Below, one piece after another: positions 41,417 through 50,480 of a stretch of DNA of 64,000 bases. The stretch comes from an uncultured Acetatifactor sp. (GTDB lineage: Bacteria > Bacillota > Clostridia > Lachnospirales > Lachnospiraceae). The stretch spans positions 62,001 through 126,000 of the forward strand of contig CANQEH010000002.1 in assembly GCA_947594835.1 (NCBI GenBank), written 5' to 3'. The translations under genes and the position numbers were made by a program. How positions within the stretch are numbered: position 1 is the stretch's first letter; each line of letters starts with the position of its first letter. The notes under the pieces are model-generated. The model did no database searches. It was not told the origin of the DNA and saw only the letters and a program-made list of their open reading frames with translations.

Positions 41417-42469
41417 CTATATTTTCATTCCCATATTGTCTGGATCCTGGGCAAACTGGATGGCCGTGTCCCGGTCGATCCTGCCCGCAAAATAATGTTT
41501 GCAGATCGCTTCGTCCATGGTAATCATGCCGATCTTGCGGTTGGTCTGCATCACGCTGGGCAGCTGGTGGGATTTCCCCTCCCGGATCAGGTTGCGCACT
41601 GCGTGGTTGGCGTGCATGACCTCAAAGGCCGCCACGCGCCTCTTGCCGTCAGACGTGGGAAGCAGCTGCTGGGAGATCACGGCCTCTAACACATTGGCCA
41701 GCTGCACCCGGATCTGCTGCTGCTGATGGGGCGGGAACACGTCGATGATACGATCCACCGTGCTGGCCGCGCCGATGGTATGTAAGGTGGACAAAACCAG
41801 GTGGCCCGTCTCTGCCGCGGTGATGGCCACGCTGATGGTCTCAAAATCACGCATCTCGCCCACCAGGATCACATCCGGATCCTCGCGCAGGGCCGCCCGG
41901 AGGGCATTGGCATAGGAGTCGCTGTCCAGACCGATCTCCCGCTGGTTCACCATGGACATCTTGTGCTGGTGCAGATACTCGATGGGGTCTTCCAGAGTGA
42001 TCACATGGGCATCCCGGTTGTTGTTGATCTTGTCGATGATGGCCGCCAGGGTGGTGGACTTACCGCTTCCGGTAGGCCCCGTCACCAGCACCAGGCCGCG
42101 CTTGCGCTGGTACAGTTCCACCACGGACTCCGGCACGCCCAGCTCCTCCGGGGCCGGGATCTGGGTGCCCACCAGACGGAAGGCCATCGCCACGCTGCCC
42201 CTTTGTTTGAAGGCGTTGACACGGTATCTGCCAAGGTGGGGGATGGAGAAGGAAAAGTCATACTCTCCCCGCTGTTCAAATTTCTCCCGCTGATGGTCGT
42301 TCATCACACGGCTCAGCACGTCCAGCGTGTCATTGGGCATCATCCTCTGATAATTCATCTCGATCAGATCGCCGTTTACCCGCATCTTTGGGGGAATCCC
42401 CACCGTCAGATGCACATCGCTGGCGCCCGCCTCCTTCGCATCGCGCAAAATATCTTCTATGATCGGCAT
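41417..42469 (-). CDS. pilT: Type IV pilus retraction ATPase PilT
   Basis: Hexameric ATPase that retracts type IV pili. The 350 residues have an N-terminal PAS-like domain and Walker A GPTGSGKSTT (131-140). The Asp box (LEDPIE), Walker B region (LVGEMRDFET) and His box (HLVLSTLHT) are also present. The PilT-specific motif AVRNLIREGKSHQLPSVMQT near the C terminus distinguishes it from PilB. No pilin, pilB, pilC or pilD genes lie nearby, so pilus genes must be elsewhere if it acts in retraction. It follows an HD-domain gene by 21 bases and probably shares its transcript. Confidence 0.95.
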   Translation of the reverse strand: MPIIEDILRDAKEAGASDVHLTVGIPPKMRVNGDLIEMNYQRMMPNDTLDVLSRVMNDHQREKFEQRGEYDFSFSIPHLGRYRVNAFKQRGSVAMAFRLVGTQIPAPEELGVPESVVELYQRKRGLVLVTGPTGSGKSTTLAAIIDKINNNRDAHVITLEDPIEYLHQHKMSMVNQREIGLDSDSYANALRAALREDPDVILVGEMRDFETISVAITAAETGHLVLSTLHTIGAASTVDRIIDVFPPHQQQQIRVQLANVLEAVISQQLLPTSDGKRRVAAFEVMHANHAVRNLIREGKSHQLPSVMQTNRKIGMITMDEAICKHYFAGRIDRDTAIQFAQDPDNMGMKI

Positions 42470-42490
42470 ATTCTTCCTCTCTTCCTCGTC

Positions 42491-43594
42491 TCAGCCATCC
42501 GCCGGCTGGTCTTTTCCCATTGGCCCGCTCCCCATCCGGTAGCGGCTGTCCATGGTCTTTGACACGTCTACGATTGCAATGTCCCGGTTTTCCCTTCCTC
42601 CCAGATCCAGAAGGGTATTGTCTCCGAAGGTCAGCACCACGGGCCGCAGCGCGTCCCGCGGGTTTTCCGTTACGATCAGGGCCTGTTCCCCGGTGCTTAA
42701 TTCCACGCTGACGCCTGGGCCCAGAACGTTCACCGACTTTAACAGCGCCGTCACCACCTCCGGGTCGTACAGCTGGGGATTGTCCTCCAGCTCCCGTATG
42801 GCCTTCACTTCCGATTCTACGGCGCCCTGGGGCGTCATGGCAGTGATCTCGTCATATCGGTTTGCCACCAGCAGAACCTTTGCCCCGGTGAGCAGCTTGC
42901 CGGAATCCTTCGATCCCCCCGGAAGATCCAGCCCCCACTGGAGCCGCAGCGCCTGGGTGCAGATGCGCTTGACCGCCGCGCCGTCCCGCACCGCCGTCTC
43001 AAAGACGTCCAGCCCGGAAAGCTGGCCCTGGTAAAGTCTCTCCTGCCGGGCGCTCTCGTTTTCCCGGTCAAACAGGATTTCCTTTGGGATCAGGAGTTTC
43101 CCGATGTCGTGCAGCACAGCCGCATACATACACTGCAGCTGCTCGTCCACCCGCAGGTTCATCACATGAGTGATCATGGCGGTGAGAATCGCCGTATTCA
43201 GGGCGTGCCTGCATACAAAGTCATCCCTGCCCCGCAGGCACTGGGAAAAATGGATCTTCCCGTCCAGGTGGCCGTATTTTTTGAGGATGGCGCTGACAAC
43301 GCTCTCCAGACGGTTCTGGCGCGCGCCGCTTATGATCTGCTCCAGTTCCTCCTGAAGGGAGCCGGCCATGGCGGCCTGGAAACGTTCCAGCTCCACGTCC
43401 TCCTCAGACATGGGAGGAAGGGGCTCTGCCGGTTCCAGCACATAAACGCCCAACAGCCCCAGTTGGTTCACACAGCCGACGGCCCGGGAATCCAGCTTCA
43501 CGTCCCGGTCAAACAAGACAGCCCCAGACTTATCATACACAGGACACGCAAGCCGCATCTGCGGCCGCAGATCCCCCGTCTCCACAAACTTCAT
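42491..43594 (-). CDS. HD-GYP-like protein with degenerate GYP region
   Basis: Related to c-di-GMP phosphodiesterases. The 367 residues have an N-terminal region of about 100 residues and an HD domain with H130 and LHDIGKL (H162-D163). In HD-GYP enzymes an HHExxDGxGYP motif follows roughly 50 residues later. Here the matching stretch reads CTQALRLQWGLDLPGG (about 212-227), lacking both histidines, the Glu and the Gly-Tyr-Pro. A C-terminal region (about 270-367) with INTLLDLGGRENRDIAIVD-like sequence follows. Catalysis is therefore doubtful and a regulatory role on pilT is inferred. Confidence 0.8.
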   Translation of the reverse strand: MKFVETGDLRPQMRLACPVYDKSGAVLFDRDVKLDSRAVGCVNQLGLLGVYVLEPAEPLPPMSEEDVELERFQAAMAGSLQEELEQIISGARQNRLESVVSAILKKYGHLDGKIHFSQCLRGRDDFVCRHALNTAILTAMITHVMNLRVDEQLQCMYAAVLHDIGKLLIPKEILFDRENESARQERLYQGQLSGLDVFETAVRDGAAVKRICTQALRLQWGLDLPGGSKDSGKLLTGAKVLLVANRYDEITAMTPQGAVESEVKAIRELEDNPQLYDPEVVTALLKSVNVLGPGVSVELSTGEQALIVTENPRDALRPVVLTFGDNTLLDLGGRENRDIAIVDVSKTMDSRYRMGSGPMGKDQPADG

Positions 43595-43639
43595 AACGGC
43601 CCCTTCCCTCCCCTCCGGACTCTCCGCTTTCTATTACTT

Positions 43640-43668
43640 ATTATATCCATTCCCCCTGCAAAACACAA
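43640..43668 (-). promoter_or_regulatory. Probable promoter for the HD-domain gene and pilT
   Basis: TTGTGT (-35), directly downstream of the sigK stop, a 17-base spacer and a perfect TATAAT (-10) precede the HD gene by 45 bases. Confidence 0.65.
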
Positions 43669-44316
43669 TTAAAAGTTATCGGATTCCTGTTCAAATTTCC
43701 CCCGCAGTTTCTGCAGCGCTTTTTTCTCGATCCGGGACACATAGCTGCGGGAAATGCCAAGCTTTTCCCCCACCTGGCTCTGGGTGGCCTCCGGCGTGCC
43801 GTTTAACCCGTAGCGCATGGTGAGAATATCCCGCTCCCTGGGGGTCAGCTCCTCTTTCAGCAGGACAAAAAGCCTCTGTATCCTTCCCGACAGCTCCATG
43901 CTCTCCACGATATCCGGCTGCTGCTGTTCGATCACGTCCACCAGATGGATCTCGTTTCCCTCTTTGTCCTGCCCGATGGGTTCAAAAAGCGACACCTCCC
44001 GGGACATCTTTTTCTTTCCGCGAAGCAGCATCAGGAGTTCGTTGTCGATGCAGCGGCAGGCGTAAGTGGCCAGCCGCCCCTTTTTATCGTCAAAGCTGTC
44101 AATGGCCTTGATTAACCCGATACACCCGATGGAAATCAGATCCTCCATGTCTTCGTCAGCGTTTTGATATTTCTTGGCAATGTGAGCCACCAGCCGCAGA
44201 TTTCGCTCCACCAGAATTTCCTTCGCCCGTCTGGCTTCCGCTGGGGTTCCCTCCCGCAGCAGGCGGCACTGCTCGGCTTCTTCCCCGGCGGTCAACGGTT
44301 TTTGAAACGTTTTCAA
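43669..44316 (-). CDS. sigK: Mother-cell sporulation sigma factor SigK
   Basis: Late sporulation sigma factor that directs coat and cortex genes. The 215 residues align with mature SigK: NLRLVAHIAKKYQN and EDLISIGCIGLIKAIDSFDD in region 2, PIGQDKEGNEIHLVDVIEQ in the hallmark loop, and EKLGISRSYVSRIEKKALQKL in region 4. The start is TTG at 44316 with GGAGG five bases upstream; an in-frame TGA lies 18 bases upstream of it. The protein therefore begins at residue-one equivalent of mature SigK with no pro-sequence, as reported in some clostridia. The gene is uninterrupted by a skin-type element. Confidence 0.92.
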   Translation of the reverse strand: MKTFQKPLTAGEEAEQCRLLREGTPAEARRAKEILVERNLRLVAHIAKKYQNADEDMEDLISIGCIGLIKAIDSFDDKKGRLATYACRCIDNELLMLLRGKKKMSREVSLFEPIGQDKEGNEIHLVDVIEQQQPDIVESMELSGRIQRLFVLLKEELTPRERDILTMRYGLNGTPEATQSQVGEKLGISRSYVSRIEKKALQKLRGKFEQESDNF

Positions 44317-44394
44317 AGATGCCTCCGCGGATCACTCTCACAATAGTTTATGTGTCGTTTTCCTCCGCGGTGCCTGTCATTGCGGCAAATTCCC

Positions 44395-45564
44395 CTATCT
44401 CAAAAACTGCGCCATCACATAATTGGCCACATCCAGCCCAAACTCCGTCAGCGCCAGCATCTCCTGCCTGCGCCCCGCTCCGTCCATCCTCCAACAGCGC
44501 CTCAAAAGCCCCTGCCGCAGGTTTTTTTCTATGACGGGGCCGTAGATCTCCTCCAGGCTGTGGGAAAAGCAGTCCGCAAAGTCGTCAAAGCCCACCCCGT
44601 CCGTCATCCGAAGACCCAGGAACAAAAACTCCTCCATCTGTTCCTCCAGGGTCAAAGCCTGCGCTTGTTCCCTGCAGCCCAGGGGATTTTCCAGATACCG
44701 GGAAAGCCCGTCCGCATTCCGGAACCGGACGTTTTCCAGAAGGGAAGCCGCCCCCACGCCAAAACCCAGGTAGTCCCGCCGCTTCCAGTAACCCAGGTTG
44801 TGCCGGCAGGCATACCCCGCCCTGGCATAGTTAGAGATCTCATAGCGCTCATAGCCCGCTTTTGCCAATGTCCGTTTGGTCTCCCGGTACATCTGCCTGT
44901 CCAGTTCCTCCGGCGCCTGTGACAAAATCCCCTTTTTTTCCATCTCGTAAAACGGCGTCCCCTCCTCCCAGATCAGGCTGTAGGCGGAGATATGCTCCGG
45001 CGCAGGCTGCAGGCTTAAGACGCTTTCCAGCGTCTTCCGGCAGCTTTCCAATGTCTGCCCCGGCAGGGCGCTCATCAGATCCACGTTGATATTGGCAAAG
45101 CCTGCTTTCCTGGCTGCATAATAGGTCTCCAAAAACTGCTGCCAGGTGTGGATTCTGCCCAAAACTGCAAGTTCTCCGTCATCTGCCGACTGTAAGCCGA
45201 TGCTTAACCGGTTGATGCCCGCCTCCCGGTAGGCCGAAAGCTTTTCTGCGTCCACCGTGCCGGGATTGACCTCTATGGTGATTTCCGCCTCCGGCAGGAT
45301 CCCATAGACTTCCCGCAGGTTTTGCAGCAGACCGCAGATTAACCGCGCCTCCACCACCGACGGCGTCCCCCCGCCGAAAAAGACGGAAACCACCTTGCGG
45401 CCCTCTGCCTCCTCTGCCCGCCCAAGCGCCTCCCGGGCCAGAGCCTCCATGTAGCGCTCCTGCACCAGAGGACTGGCCGGTTGGGACAAAAAATCGCAGT
45501 ACAGACATTTTTTGACGCAGAAGGGGATATGGAAATACAGTTCCAGTTCTCTATTTTCTGTCAT
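44395..45564 (-). CDS. hemW: Heme chaperone HemW (radical SAM, HemN-like)
   Basis: Radical SAM protein that binds and transfers heme; formerly annotated as oxygen-independent coproporphyrinogen oxidase. The 389 residues have the CxxxCxxC cluster motif in [15 protein letters not shown] (around residue 20) and the VFFGGGTPS motif. The extra N-terminal Cys of true HemN is absent. The start overlaps the lepA end by 14 bases, giving the lepA-hemW pair conserved in Firmicutes. Confidence 0.93.
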   Translation of the reverse strand: MTENRELELYFHIPFCVKKCLYCDFLSQPASPLVQERYMEALAREALGRAEEAEGRKVVSVFFGGGTPSVVEARLICGLLQNLREVYGILPEAEITIEVNPGTVDAEKLSAYREAGINRLSIGLQSADDGELAVLGRIHTWQQFLETYYAARKAGFANINVDLMSALPGQTLESCRKTLESVLSLQPAPEHISAYSLIWEEGTPFYEMEKKGILSQAPEELDRQMYRETKRTLAKAGYERYEISNYARAGYACRHNLGYWKRRDYLGFGVGAASLLENVRFRNADGLSRYLENPLGCREQAQALTLEEQMEEFLFLGLRMTDGVGFDDFADCFSHSLEEIYGPVIEKNLRQGLLRRCWRMDGAGRRQEMLALTEFGLDVANYVMAQFLR

Positions 45565-47365
45565 CCAGCTTTAACACGCTCATAAAGGCTTTCTGAGGGA
45601 TCTCCACGCTGCCGATCTGGCGCATCCGCTTCTTTCCCTCCTTCTGTTTCTCCAACAGTTTCTTTTTTCTGGTGATGTCTCCCCCGTAGCACTTTGCCAG
45701 CACATCCTTGCGCATGGCCTTTACGGTCTCCCGGGCAATGATCTTGCCGCCCACGGCTGCCTGGATCGGGATCTCGAAAAGATGCCTGGGAATCTCATCC
45801 TTTAGTTTCTCGCACATCTTCCGCCCTCTCTCGTAGGCGGAATCCGCGTGGACGATAAAGGAGAGGGCGTCCACTTCCTCCCGGTTGATGAGGATGTCTA
45901 ATTTTACCAGCTTAGAAGGCTCATAGCCCTTGATGTCATAGTCAAAGGAGGCATAGCCTCTGGAGCGGGATTTCAGCGCGTCAAAAAAGTCGTAGATGAT
46001 CTCGTTCAAAGGCAGATCGTACTTTAACAGCGCCCTGGTGCCCTCGATGTACTCCATGCCCAGGTAGCGCCCCCTCCGCTCCTGACACAGCTCCATGATG
46101 GAGCCGATGTATTCGCTGGACACCATGATCTCCGCGGCGACGATGGGCTCCTCCATGTGCTCGATGGTGGAGGGATCCGGCAGATTGGCGGGGTTGGTCA
46201 GTTCAATGAGCGTACCGTCCGTCTTATAGACCCGGTAGACTACCCCCGGGGCCGTGGTCACCAGATCCAGCCCGTACTCCCGCTCCAGCCTCTCCTGGAT
46301 GATCTCCAGGTGCAAAAGTCCCAAAAAACCGCACCGGAACCCGAAGCCCAGCGCCACGGAAGTCTCCGGCTCATACTGCAGGGAGGCGTCGTTGAGCTGC
46401 AGCTTTTCCAGCGCGTCCCGAAGATCCGGGTACTTTGCCCCGTCTGCCGGATACAGGCCGCAGTAGACCATGGACTGCACTTTTTTGTAGCCGGGCAGGG
46501 GCGCCGCGCAGGGATTGTCCGCGTCCGTCACCGTGTCGCCCACGGCGGTGTCCTTTACGTTTTTGATGGAGGCGGTGATATATCCCACCATACCGGCGGA
46601 CAGTTCTTCACAGGGGATAAACTGCCCCGCGCCGAAATAGCCCACTTCCACCACTTCCTCCCTGGCGCCTGTCGCCATCATGCGGATGCGGGTGCCTTTG
46701 CGCACCGTGCCCTCCATGACGCGGCAGAAGATGATGACGCCCTTGTAGGAGTCGTAGATGCAGTCAAAGATCAGCGCCTGCAGCGGGTTTTCCGGGCAGC
46801 CCTTCGGCGCCGGGATTTTCTTGACGATCTGCTCCAGCACCTCCTCCACGCCGACGCCGTTTTTCGCGGAGATCAGCGGCGCGTCCTGAGCCTCCAGGCC
46901 GATCACGTCCTCGATCTCCTCCTTGACCCGCTCAGGGTCGGCGCTGGGCAGGTCGATCTTATTGATGACGGGGAAGACGTCCAGATCATGGTCTAAAGCC
47001 AGATACACATTGGCCAGGGTCTGGGCCTCGATGCCCTGGGCTGCGTCCACCACCAGGACAGCGCCGTCGCAGGCCGCCAGGGAACGGCTGACCTCATAGT
47101 TAAAGTCCACATGGCCCGGAGTATCAATCAGGTTAAAGATATACTCCTCCCCGTCCTTCGCCCGATAGACCGTGCGCACCGCCTGGGCCTTGATGGTAAT
47201 GCCCCGCTCCCGCTCCAGATCCATATTGTCCAGCACCTGGGCCTGCATCTCCCGGCTGGTGAGCAGCCCTGTCATCTCGATGATGCGGTCCGCCAGGGTC
47301 GATTTGCCGTGGTCGATATGTGCAACAATGCAGAAATTCCGTATTTTACTCTGGTCTACTGCCAC
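45551..47365 (-). CDS. lepA: Elongation factor 4 LepA
   Basis: Ribosomal GTPase that back-translocates stalled ribosomes. The 604 residues contain the G1 box [11 protein letters not shown]2 ERGITIK, G3 DTPGHVDF and G4 NKIDLP. LepA-specific C-terminal sequence [21 protein letters not shown] is also present (the first 19 residues of which start GGDITRKK). The start is GTG at 47365 with GAGGAA upstream. A good promoter lies at 47447-47475. Confidence 0.97.
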   Translation of the reverse strand: MAVDQSKIRNFCIVAHIDHGKSTLADRIIEMTGLLTSREMQAQVLDNMDLERERGITIKAQAVRTVYRAKDGEEYIFNLIDTPGHVDFNYEVSRSLAACDGAVLVVDAAQGIEAQTLANVYLALDHDLDVFPVINKIDLPSADPERVKEEIEDVIGLEAQDAPLISAKNGVGVEEVLEQIVKKIPAPKGCPENPLQALIFDCIYDSYKGVIIFCRVMEGTVRKGTRIRMMATGAREEVVEVGYFGAGQFIPCEELSAGMVGYITASIKNVKDTAVGDTVTDADNPCAAPLPGYKKVQSMVYCGLYPADGAKYPDLRDALEKLQLNDASLQYEPETSVALGFGFRCGFLGLLHLEIIQERLEREYGLDLVTTAPGVVYRVYKTDGTLIELTNPANLPDPSTIEHMEEPIVAAEIMVSSEYIGSIMELCQERRGRYLGMEYIEGTRALLKYDLPLNEIIYDFFDALKSRSRGYASFDYDIKGYEPSKLVKLDILINREEVDALSFIVHADSAYERGRKMCEKLKDEIPRHLFEIPIQAAVGGKIIARETVKAMRKDVLAKCYGGDITRKKKLLEKQKEGKKRMRQIGSVEIPQKAFMSVLKLDDRK

Positions 47366-47446
47366 TTTAATTTCCTCGTTTCTCCCGTGTTGTGGTTTTT
47401 CCGCCCGAATGTCTCCTCAGACGGTTTTTCGCGGATAATCACGGAC

Positions 47447-47475
47447 ATTGTAGCAGAATTTCCCCCGGTTGTCCA
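47447..47475 (-). promoter_or_regulatory. Probable lepA promoter
   Basis: TGGACA (-35), a 17-base spacer and TACAAT (-10) on the minus strand. Transcription would start about 75 bases upstream of lepA. Confidence 0.7.
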
Positions 47476-47604
47476 GAAGGCAAAATAAGGGCCTAGGGAT
47501 GATGTCTGACTGCTTTTCCTTTTCGCCTGGGTAAGGGCAGATTGTGCCCGGAAAGTACAGAATCGCGTTTTCGCCTGCGGCGCTTGAAGATGCGCTGTAT
47601 GGAC

Positions 47605-47633
47605 AGTATAGCACAGGAAAACTTATTCTGCAA
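47605..47633 (-). promoter_or_regulatory. Second promoter-like element in the spoIIP-lepA gap
   Basis: TTGCAG, 17-base spacer and TATACT on the minus strand just after the spoIIP stop. If real it would produce a leader of about 230 bases before lepA. No coding sequence or known RNA motif was recognised within it. Confidence 0.4.
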
Positions 47634-47652
47634 GATGGAATTTTAGTGTGGC

Positions 47653-48984
47653 TCACGCCCCAGACAGCACCAGATCCAGGATGTGGGCCAGGGGATCGCA
47701 GGCGTTCATGGCCTCCTCCAGAGTATTGTTCTGGGCCCCCAGTTCGATCAGAAGATACCTCGCGGCCAGGTGCATATTATAGCGGTACCCCTTCAGATAA
47801 ATCTTGCGGGCTAACCCCGGGTAATACTCCTGCGCCTTACGCTGCATCTGGAAGGAGAACGCCAGGTTATCCTCCAGGTACTGGTTGTACAGATAGGAAA
47901 TGTTTCCCGTGGTCTTCGTGCGGCTCAATCCGTTAAAAAACATAAACCGGGCGGTGGGTCTGCCGTCCAGATCCGTCACCAGCCTGGTTCCCTCCGGCAT
48001 TTCGTCCCGGTGCAGGTCGATGACCACCTGGATGGAGGGATTCTCCTCCAGCACTCCGGCGATATCCGGCAGTGCGTTGGCATAGGCGTCGTCCCTGCCG
48101 TTTACATCGTACTCCCCGTCATAGTGCAGCACTTCATAGCCGTATGTATCTTCCAGAATCCTGGCCAGGCGCTCCCCCACGCCCTGAATGTTCGTTGCGT
48201 CATCCCCGGGGACGGAATCCGCGAATCCTTCCTGGGAATGGGTGTGATAGATCAGGATCTGGGGGCCCGGACTTTCCTTTGACACGGTCATATCCTTCTC
48301 CAGAAACTGCTCCACATCCAGCTGGTCGCTTCCCGCCATGGTGTTGGCGTCCACCGTGTAAAATTGCTGGAGCAGCGTCTCATAGTCCTGAAGCGCCGCC
48401 ATATCCAGCTGCACCTGCCGGGCATGGGGCACAAAGGGCTGTCCCCCAAATCCAGACGCCGTTTCGTCTTCCGCCTGCAAAAGCCCCTCCCATTGCTGCG
48501 GGGCCGTCTCCTCCCCGCCGTTTTCCCCCGGCCCGTCCTGGCCCTGGACGCCCTGGCTTTCCGGCAAGACGCCGTCCCCGCTGCCCTCCCGGGCTTCCTC
48601 CAGCAGGATCTCCCGCAGCGTTTCCGCCCTTGCCGTCTCCTGGCCCAGCTCCTGTCTCGCATAGCCGTAAAAGGGCAGCACGCTGTCCATCTGCTCCTGC
48701 AGCAGAAAGCAGGTCCCTTCCGACTGCGCAAGGGAAAAGGAATAGCCTGACAGATAAGATGCGTAAAGCGCCCGCCGGAAAGCTTCCCCCAGCTCCCCCA
48801 GCATGGCGTCCCGCAGCGAATCGGACGCCCCTTTGCCCCGTCCGTAAGTCCCTGCCTGTCCTTCATCCTGCCTCATGGCGTCCCTGCCCCCCAAAAGCCA
48901 TATCAGGAAAAAGACAAAAAGCGCCGCGGCCAAAAGCCTGCGCACAAAAGGGGATCGTGCCATTTTCTTCTTTACGCCCAACAC
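47653..48984 (-). CDS. spoIIP: Stage II sporulation protein P (SpoIIP)
   Basis: Peptidoglycan amidase/endopeptidase of the engulfment machine (SpoIIDMP). The 443 residues have a basic start, one membrane helix (about 14-33), a low-complexity Gln/Glu/Gly region and the SpoIIP domain. Catalytic-type motifs are ILIYHTHSQEGF and VVIDLHRDEMP. The start is GTG at 48984 (or nearby TTG/ATG), with AAGGAA upstream. It follows gpr by 38 bases, the same order as in Bacillus. Confidence 0.93.
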   Translation of the reverse strand: MLGVKKKMARSPFVRRLLAAALFVFFLIWLLGGRDAMRQDEGQAGTYGRGKGASDSLRDAMLGELGEAFRRALYASYLSGYSFSLAQSEGTCFLLQEQMDSVLPFYGYARQELGQETARAETLREILLEEAREGSGDGVLPESQGVQGQDGPGENGGEETAPQQWEGLLQAEDETASGFGGQPFVPHARQVQLDMAALQDYETLLQQFYTVDANTMAGSDQLDVEQFLEKDMTVSKESPGPQILIYHTHSQEGFADSVPGDDATNIQGVGERLARILEDTYGYEVLHYDGEYDVNGRDDAYANALPDIAGVLEENPSIQVVIDLHRDEMPEGTRLVTDLDGRPTARFMFFNGLSRTKTTGNISYLYNQYLEDNLAFSFQMQRKAQEYYPGLARKIYLKGYRYNMHLAARYLLIELGAQNNTLEEAMNACDPLAHILDLVLSGA

Positions 48985-49022
48985 TTCCTTTCCCGCCGAA
49001 ACGGCTTGTGATTCCCTCTATT

Positions 49023-49958
49023 CTATGCTGTCCCCATTTCGTCCATGCACATCTGGAGCGCCAGATTGATGCCCTCCGACACCGTGTAGCTCACCCGCTT
49101 CACCACGGCGTCGATGTCCTTTCCCGTCATGTACATATTGTTCAGCTCAGGAAAATTCTTCTGCTGGCGGCTCACATATTTTACCACATCGGCCTCTTTC
49201 TCCTCCTCCAGCAGCTTTTCCAGCGCGTCGGAGACAATGGTAGCCGCGTCCACCACGGTGGGGATGCCCACTGCGATCACCGGCACCCCCAGGCTTTCCT
49301 GGGTCAGGGCATTGCGGTGGTTGCCCACCCCGGAGCCCGGCTGGATGCCGGTGTTGGTGATCTGGATGGTGCGGTTTAAGCGCCGGATGCTGCGGGCGGC
49401 CAGGGCGTCGATCACGATCAGCACGTCCGGCTCCGTCTCCCGTACCACGCCTTTTACGATCTCCGCCGTCTCCATGCCGGTCTTTGCCATCACCCCCGGT
49501 TCCAGGGCGCTGATCAGGTTGATCTTTTCCCGGTTGTAGGCCGCCGCCCCGTACTCCCGCACGATGTGCCGAGTGATAAAAAGGTTGTCCACCGCCTGGG
49601 GCCCCAGGGAGTCCGCCGTCACCTCCCGGTTGCCCAGGCCGACGATCAGCACAGACTGTTCTTCCCCTTTTCCGGGCAGCAGCTCCAAAAGCTCCGACGC
49701 AAAGCACTCTGAGATCTCCCTGTGATACGCCTCGTCCGGCTCCACCATGGCCGGCGCCTCCATGGTCACATAGATGCCCACAGGCTTCCCCATGGCCTTG
49801 GCAGCATTCTTCGTGTCGATCATCACCTTGGTGACCCGCACGTCCTGCTCCTCTTTATAATATTCCTCCACCCGCACCCCATGCAGGGCGCTCTCCGCCT
49901 CGCCGATGCTCTCCCGCGCCTCCAGGGCGAGATCCGTCCGAACTTGAAAATTTGCCAT
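49023..49958 (-). CDS. gpr: Germination protease GPR
   Basis: Aspartic-type protease that degrades small acid-soluble spore proteins at germination. The 311 residues begin MANFQVRTDLALEARE and contain the family motifs VGLGNREVTADSLGP and RLNRTIQITNTGIQPGSGVGNHR (in part: QITNTGIQPGSGVGNHR). The zymogen N-terminal propeptide (about 1-10 to TDLALEAR) is visible. The start at 49958 is chosen by family length, although GGGAG lies close to the ATG. It is divergent from rpsT and forms the gpr-spoIIP sporulation pair. Confidence 0.94.
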   Translation of the reverse strand: MANFQVRTDLALEARESIGEAESALHGVRVEEYYKEEQDVRVTKVMIDTKNAAKAMGKPVGIYVTMEAPAMVEPDEAYHREISECFASELLELLPGKGEEQSVLIVGLGNREVTADSLGPQAVDNLFITRHIVREYGAAAYNREKINLISALEPGVMAKTGMETAEIVKGVVRETEPDVLIVIDALAARSIRRLNRTIQITNTGIQPGSGVGNHRNALTQESLGVPVIAVGIPTVVDAATIVSDALEKLLEEEKEADVVKYVSRQQKNFPELNNMYMTGKDIDAVVKRVSYTVSEGINLALQMCMDEMGTA

Positions 49959-50030
49959 TGCTCCCGCTGTAACCTCACAATCCGTTTTACGTTCTTCTCC
50001 TAGTTTTCTCAAAAAATACGGGAATATGTA

Positions 50031-50059
50031 TTGACAAATTTTCAAGAATTGACTAAACT
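50031..50059 (+). promoter_or_regulatory. Probable rpsT promoter
   Basis: A consensus TTGACA (-35) is followed after 17 bases by TAAACT (-10); an overlapping TATAAC is three bases on. The transcript would have a leader of about 90 bases. Confidence 0.65.
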
Positions 50060-50154
50060 ATAACAGTATGTTTGCCTTGGTTCTCCGTGTCTGACTGAGG
50101 TAAAGCAGGCAGCAATAGACGGTGTCTAGTATATATGAGATGGAGGTGTACAGC

Positions 50155-50418
50155 TTGGCTAACATTAAATCTGCGAAAAAGAGGATTCTTGTAAACCGCA
50201 CAAAGGCTGATCGGAATAAGGCTGTCCGTTCCGGCGTAAAGACTGCGATCAAGAAAGTATACGCCGCAATCGAGTCCGGCGACAAGAACGCTGCGAATGC
50301 CGCTCTGGTCTCCGCGATCAAGGCTATTGAGATGGCGTCCAGCAAGGGCGTTTACCACAAAAACAACGCAGCCCGCAAGGTTTCCCGCGTCACCAAGGCA
50401 GTAAACCAGATGGCATAA
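50155..50418 (+). CDS. rpsT: 30S ribosomal protein S20
   Basis: Small-subunit protein that binds 16S rRNA. The 87 residues start MANIKSAKKRILVNRTK, the S20 signature, and are rich in Lys, Arg and Ala. TTG at 50155 is the start because GGAGGTG lies seven bases upstream; a longer ATG start would add MEVYS and overlap that ribosome site. A TTG start is also used by rpsT in E. coli. A strong terminator follows directly. Confidence 0.96.
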   Translation: MANIKSAKKRILVNRTKADRNKAVRSGVKTAIKKVYAAIESGDKNAANAALVSAIKAIEMASSKGVYHKNNAARKVSRVTKAVNQMA

Positions 50419-50432
50419 ATAAAAAACAGCTA

Positions 50433-50466
50433 AGAGCGCCTGCCCCGTCATGCAGGCGCTCTTTTT
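50433..50466 (+). terminator. rpsT terminator (possibly bidirectional)
   Basis: Stem AGAGCGCCTGC/GCAGGCGCTCT (11 bp) with an eight-base loop, followed by TTTTTG. Read on the minus strand it precedes a TTTTTT run after about nine bases, so it may also end the convergent TPM transcript. Confidence 0.9.
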
Positions 50467-50480
50467 GTGCCCCGCAGGCT

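Noticed and set aside
41012..41689. Plus-strand frame of about 225 residues overlapping pilT antisense
   Set aside because: Lys/Glu-rich part comes from the purine-rich gap and the rest is antisense to pilT; no ribosome site.
42491..43594. Active c-di-GMP phosphodiesterase annotation
   Set aside because: The HD pair is present but the GYP motif and its neighbouring ligands are missing, so activity is not claimed.
47417..47656. 79-residue frame in the spoIIP-lepA gap
   Set aside because: Overlaps the lepA promoter, has no ribosome site and low-quality composition.
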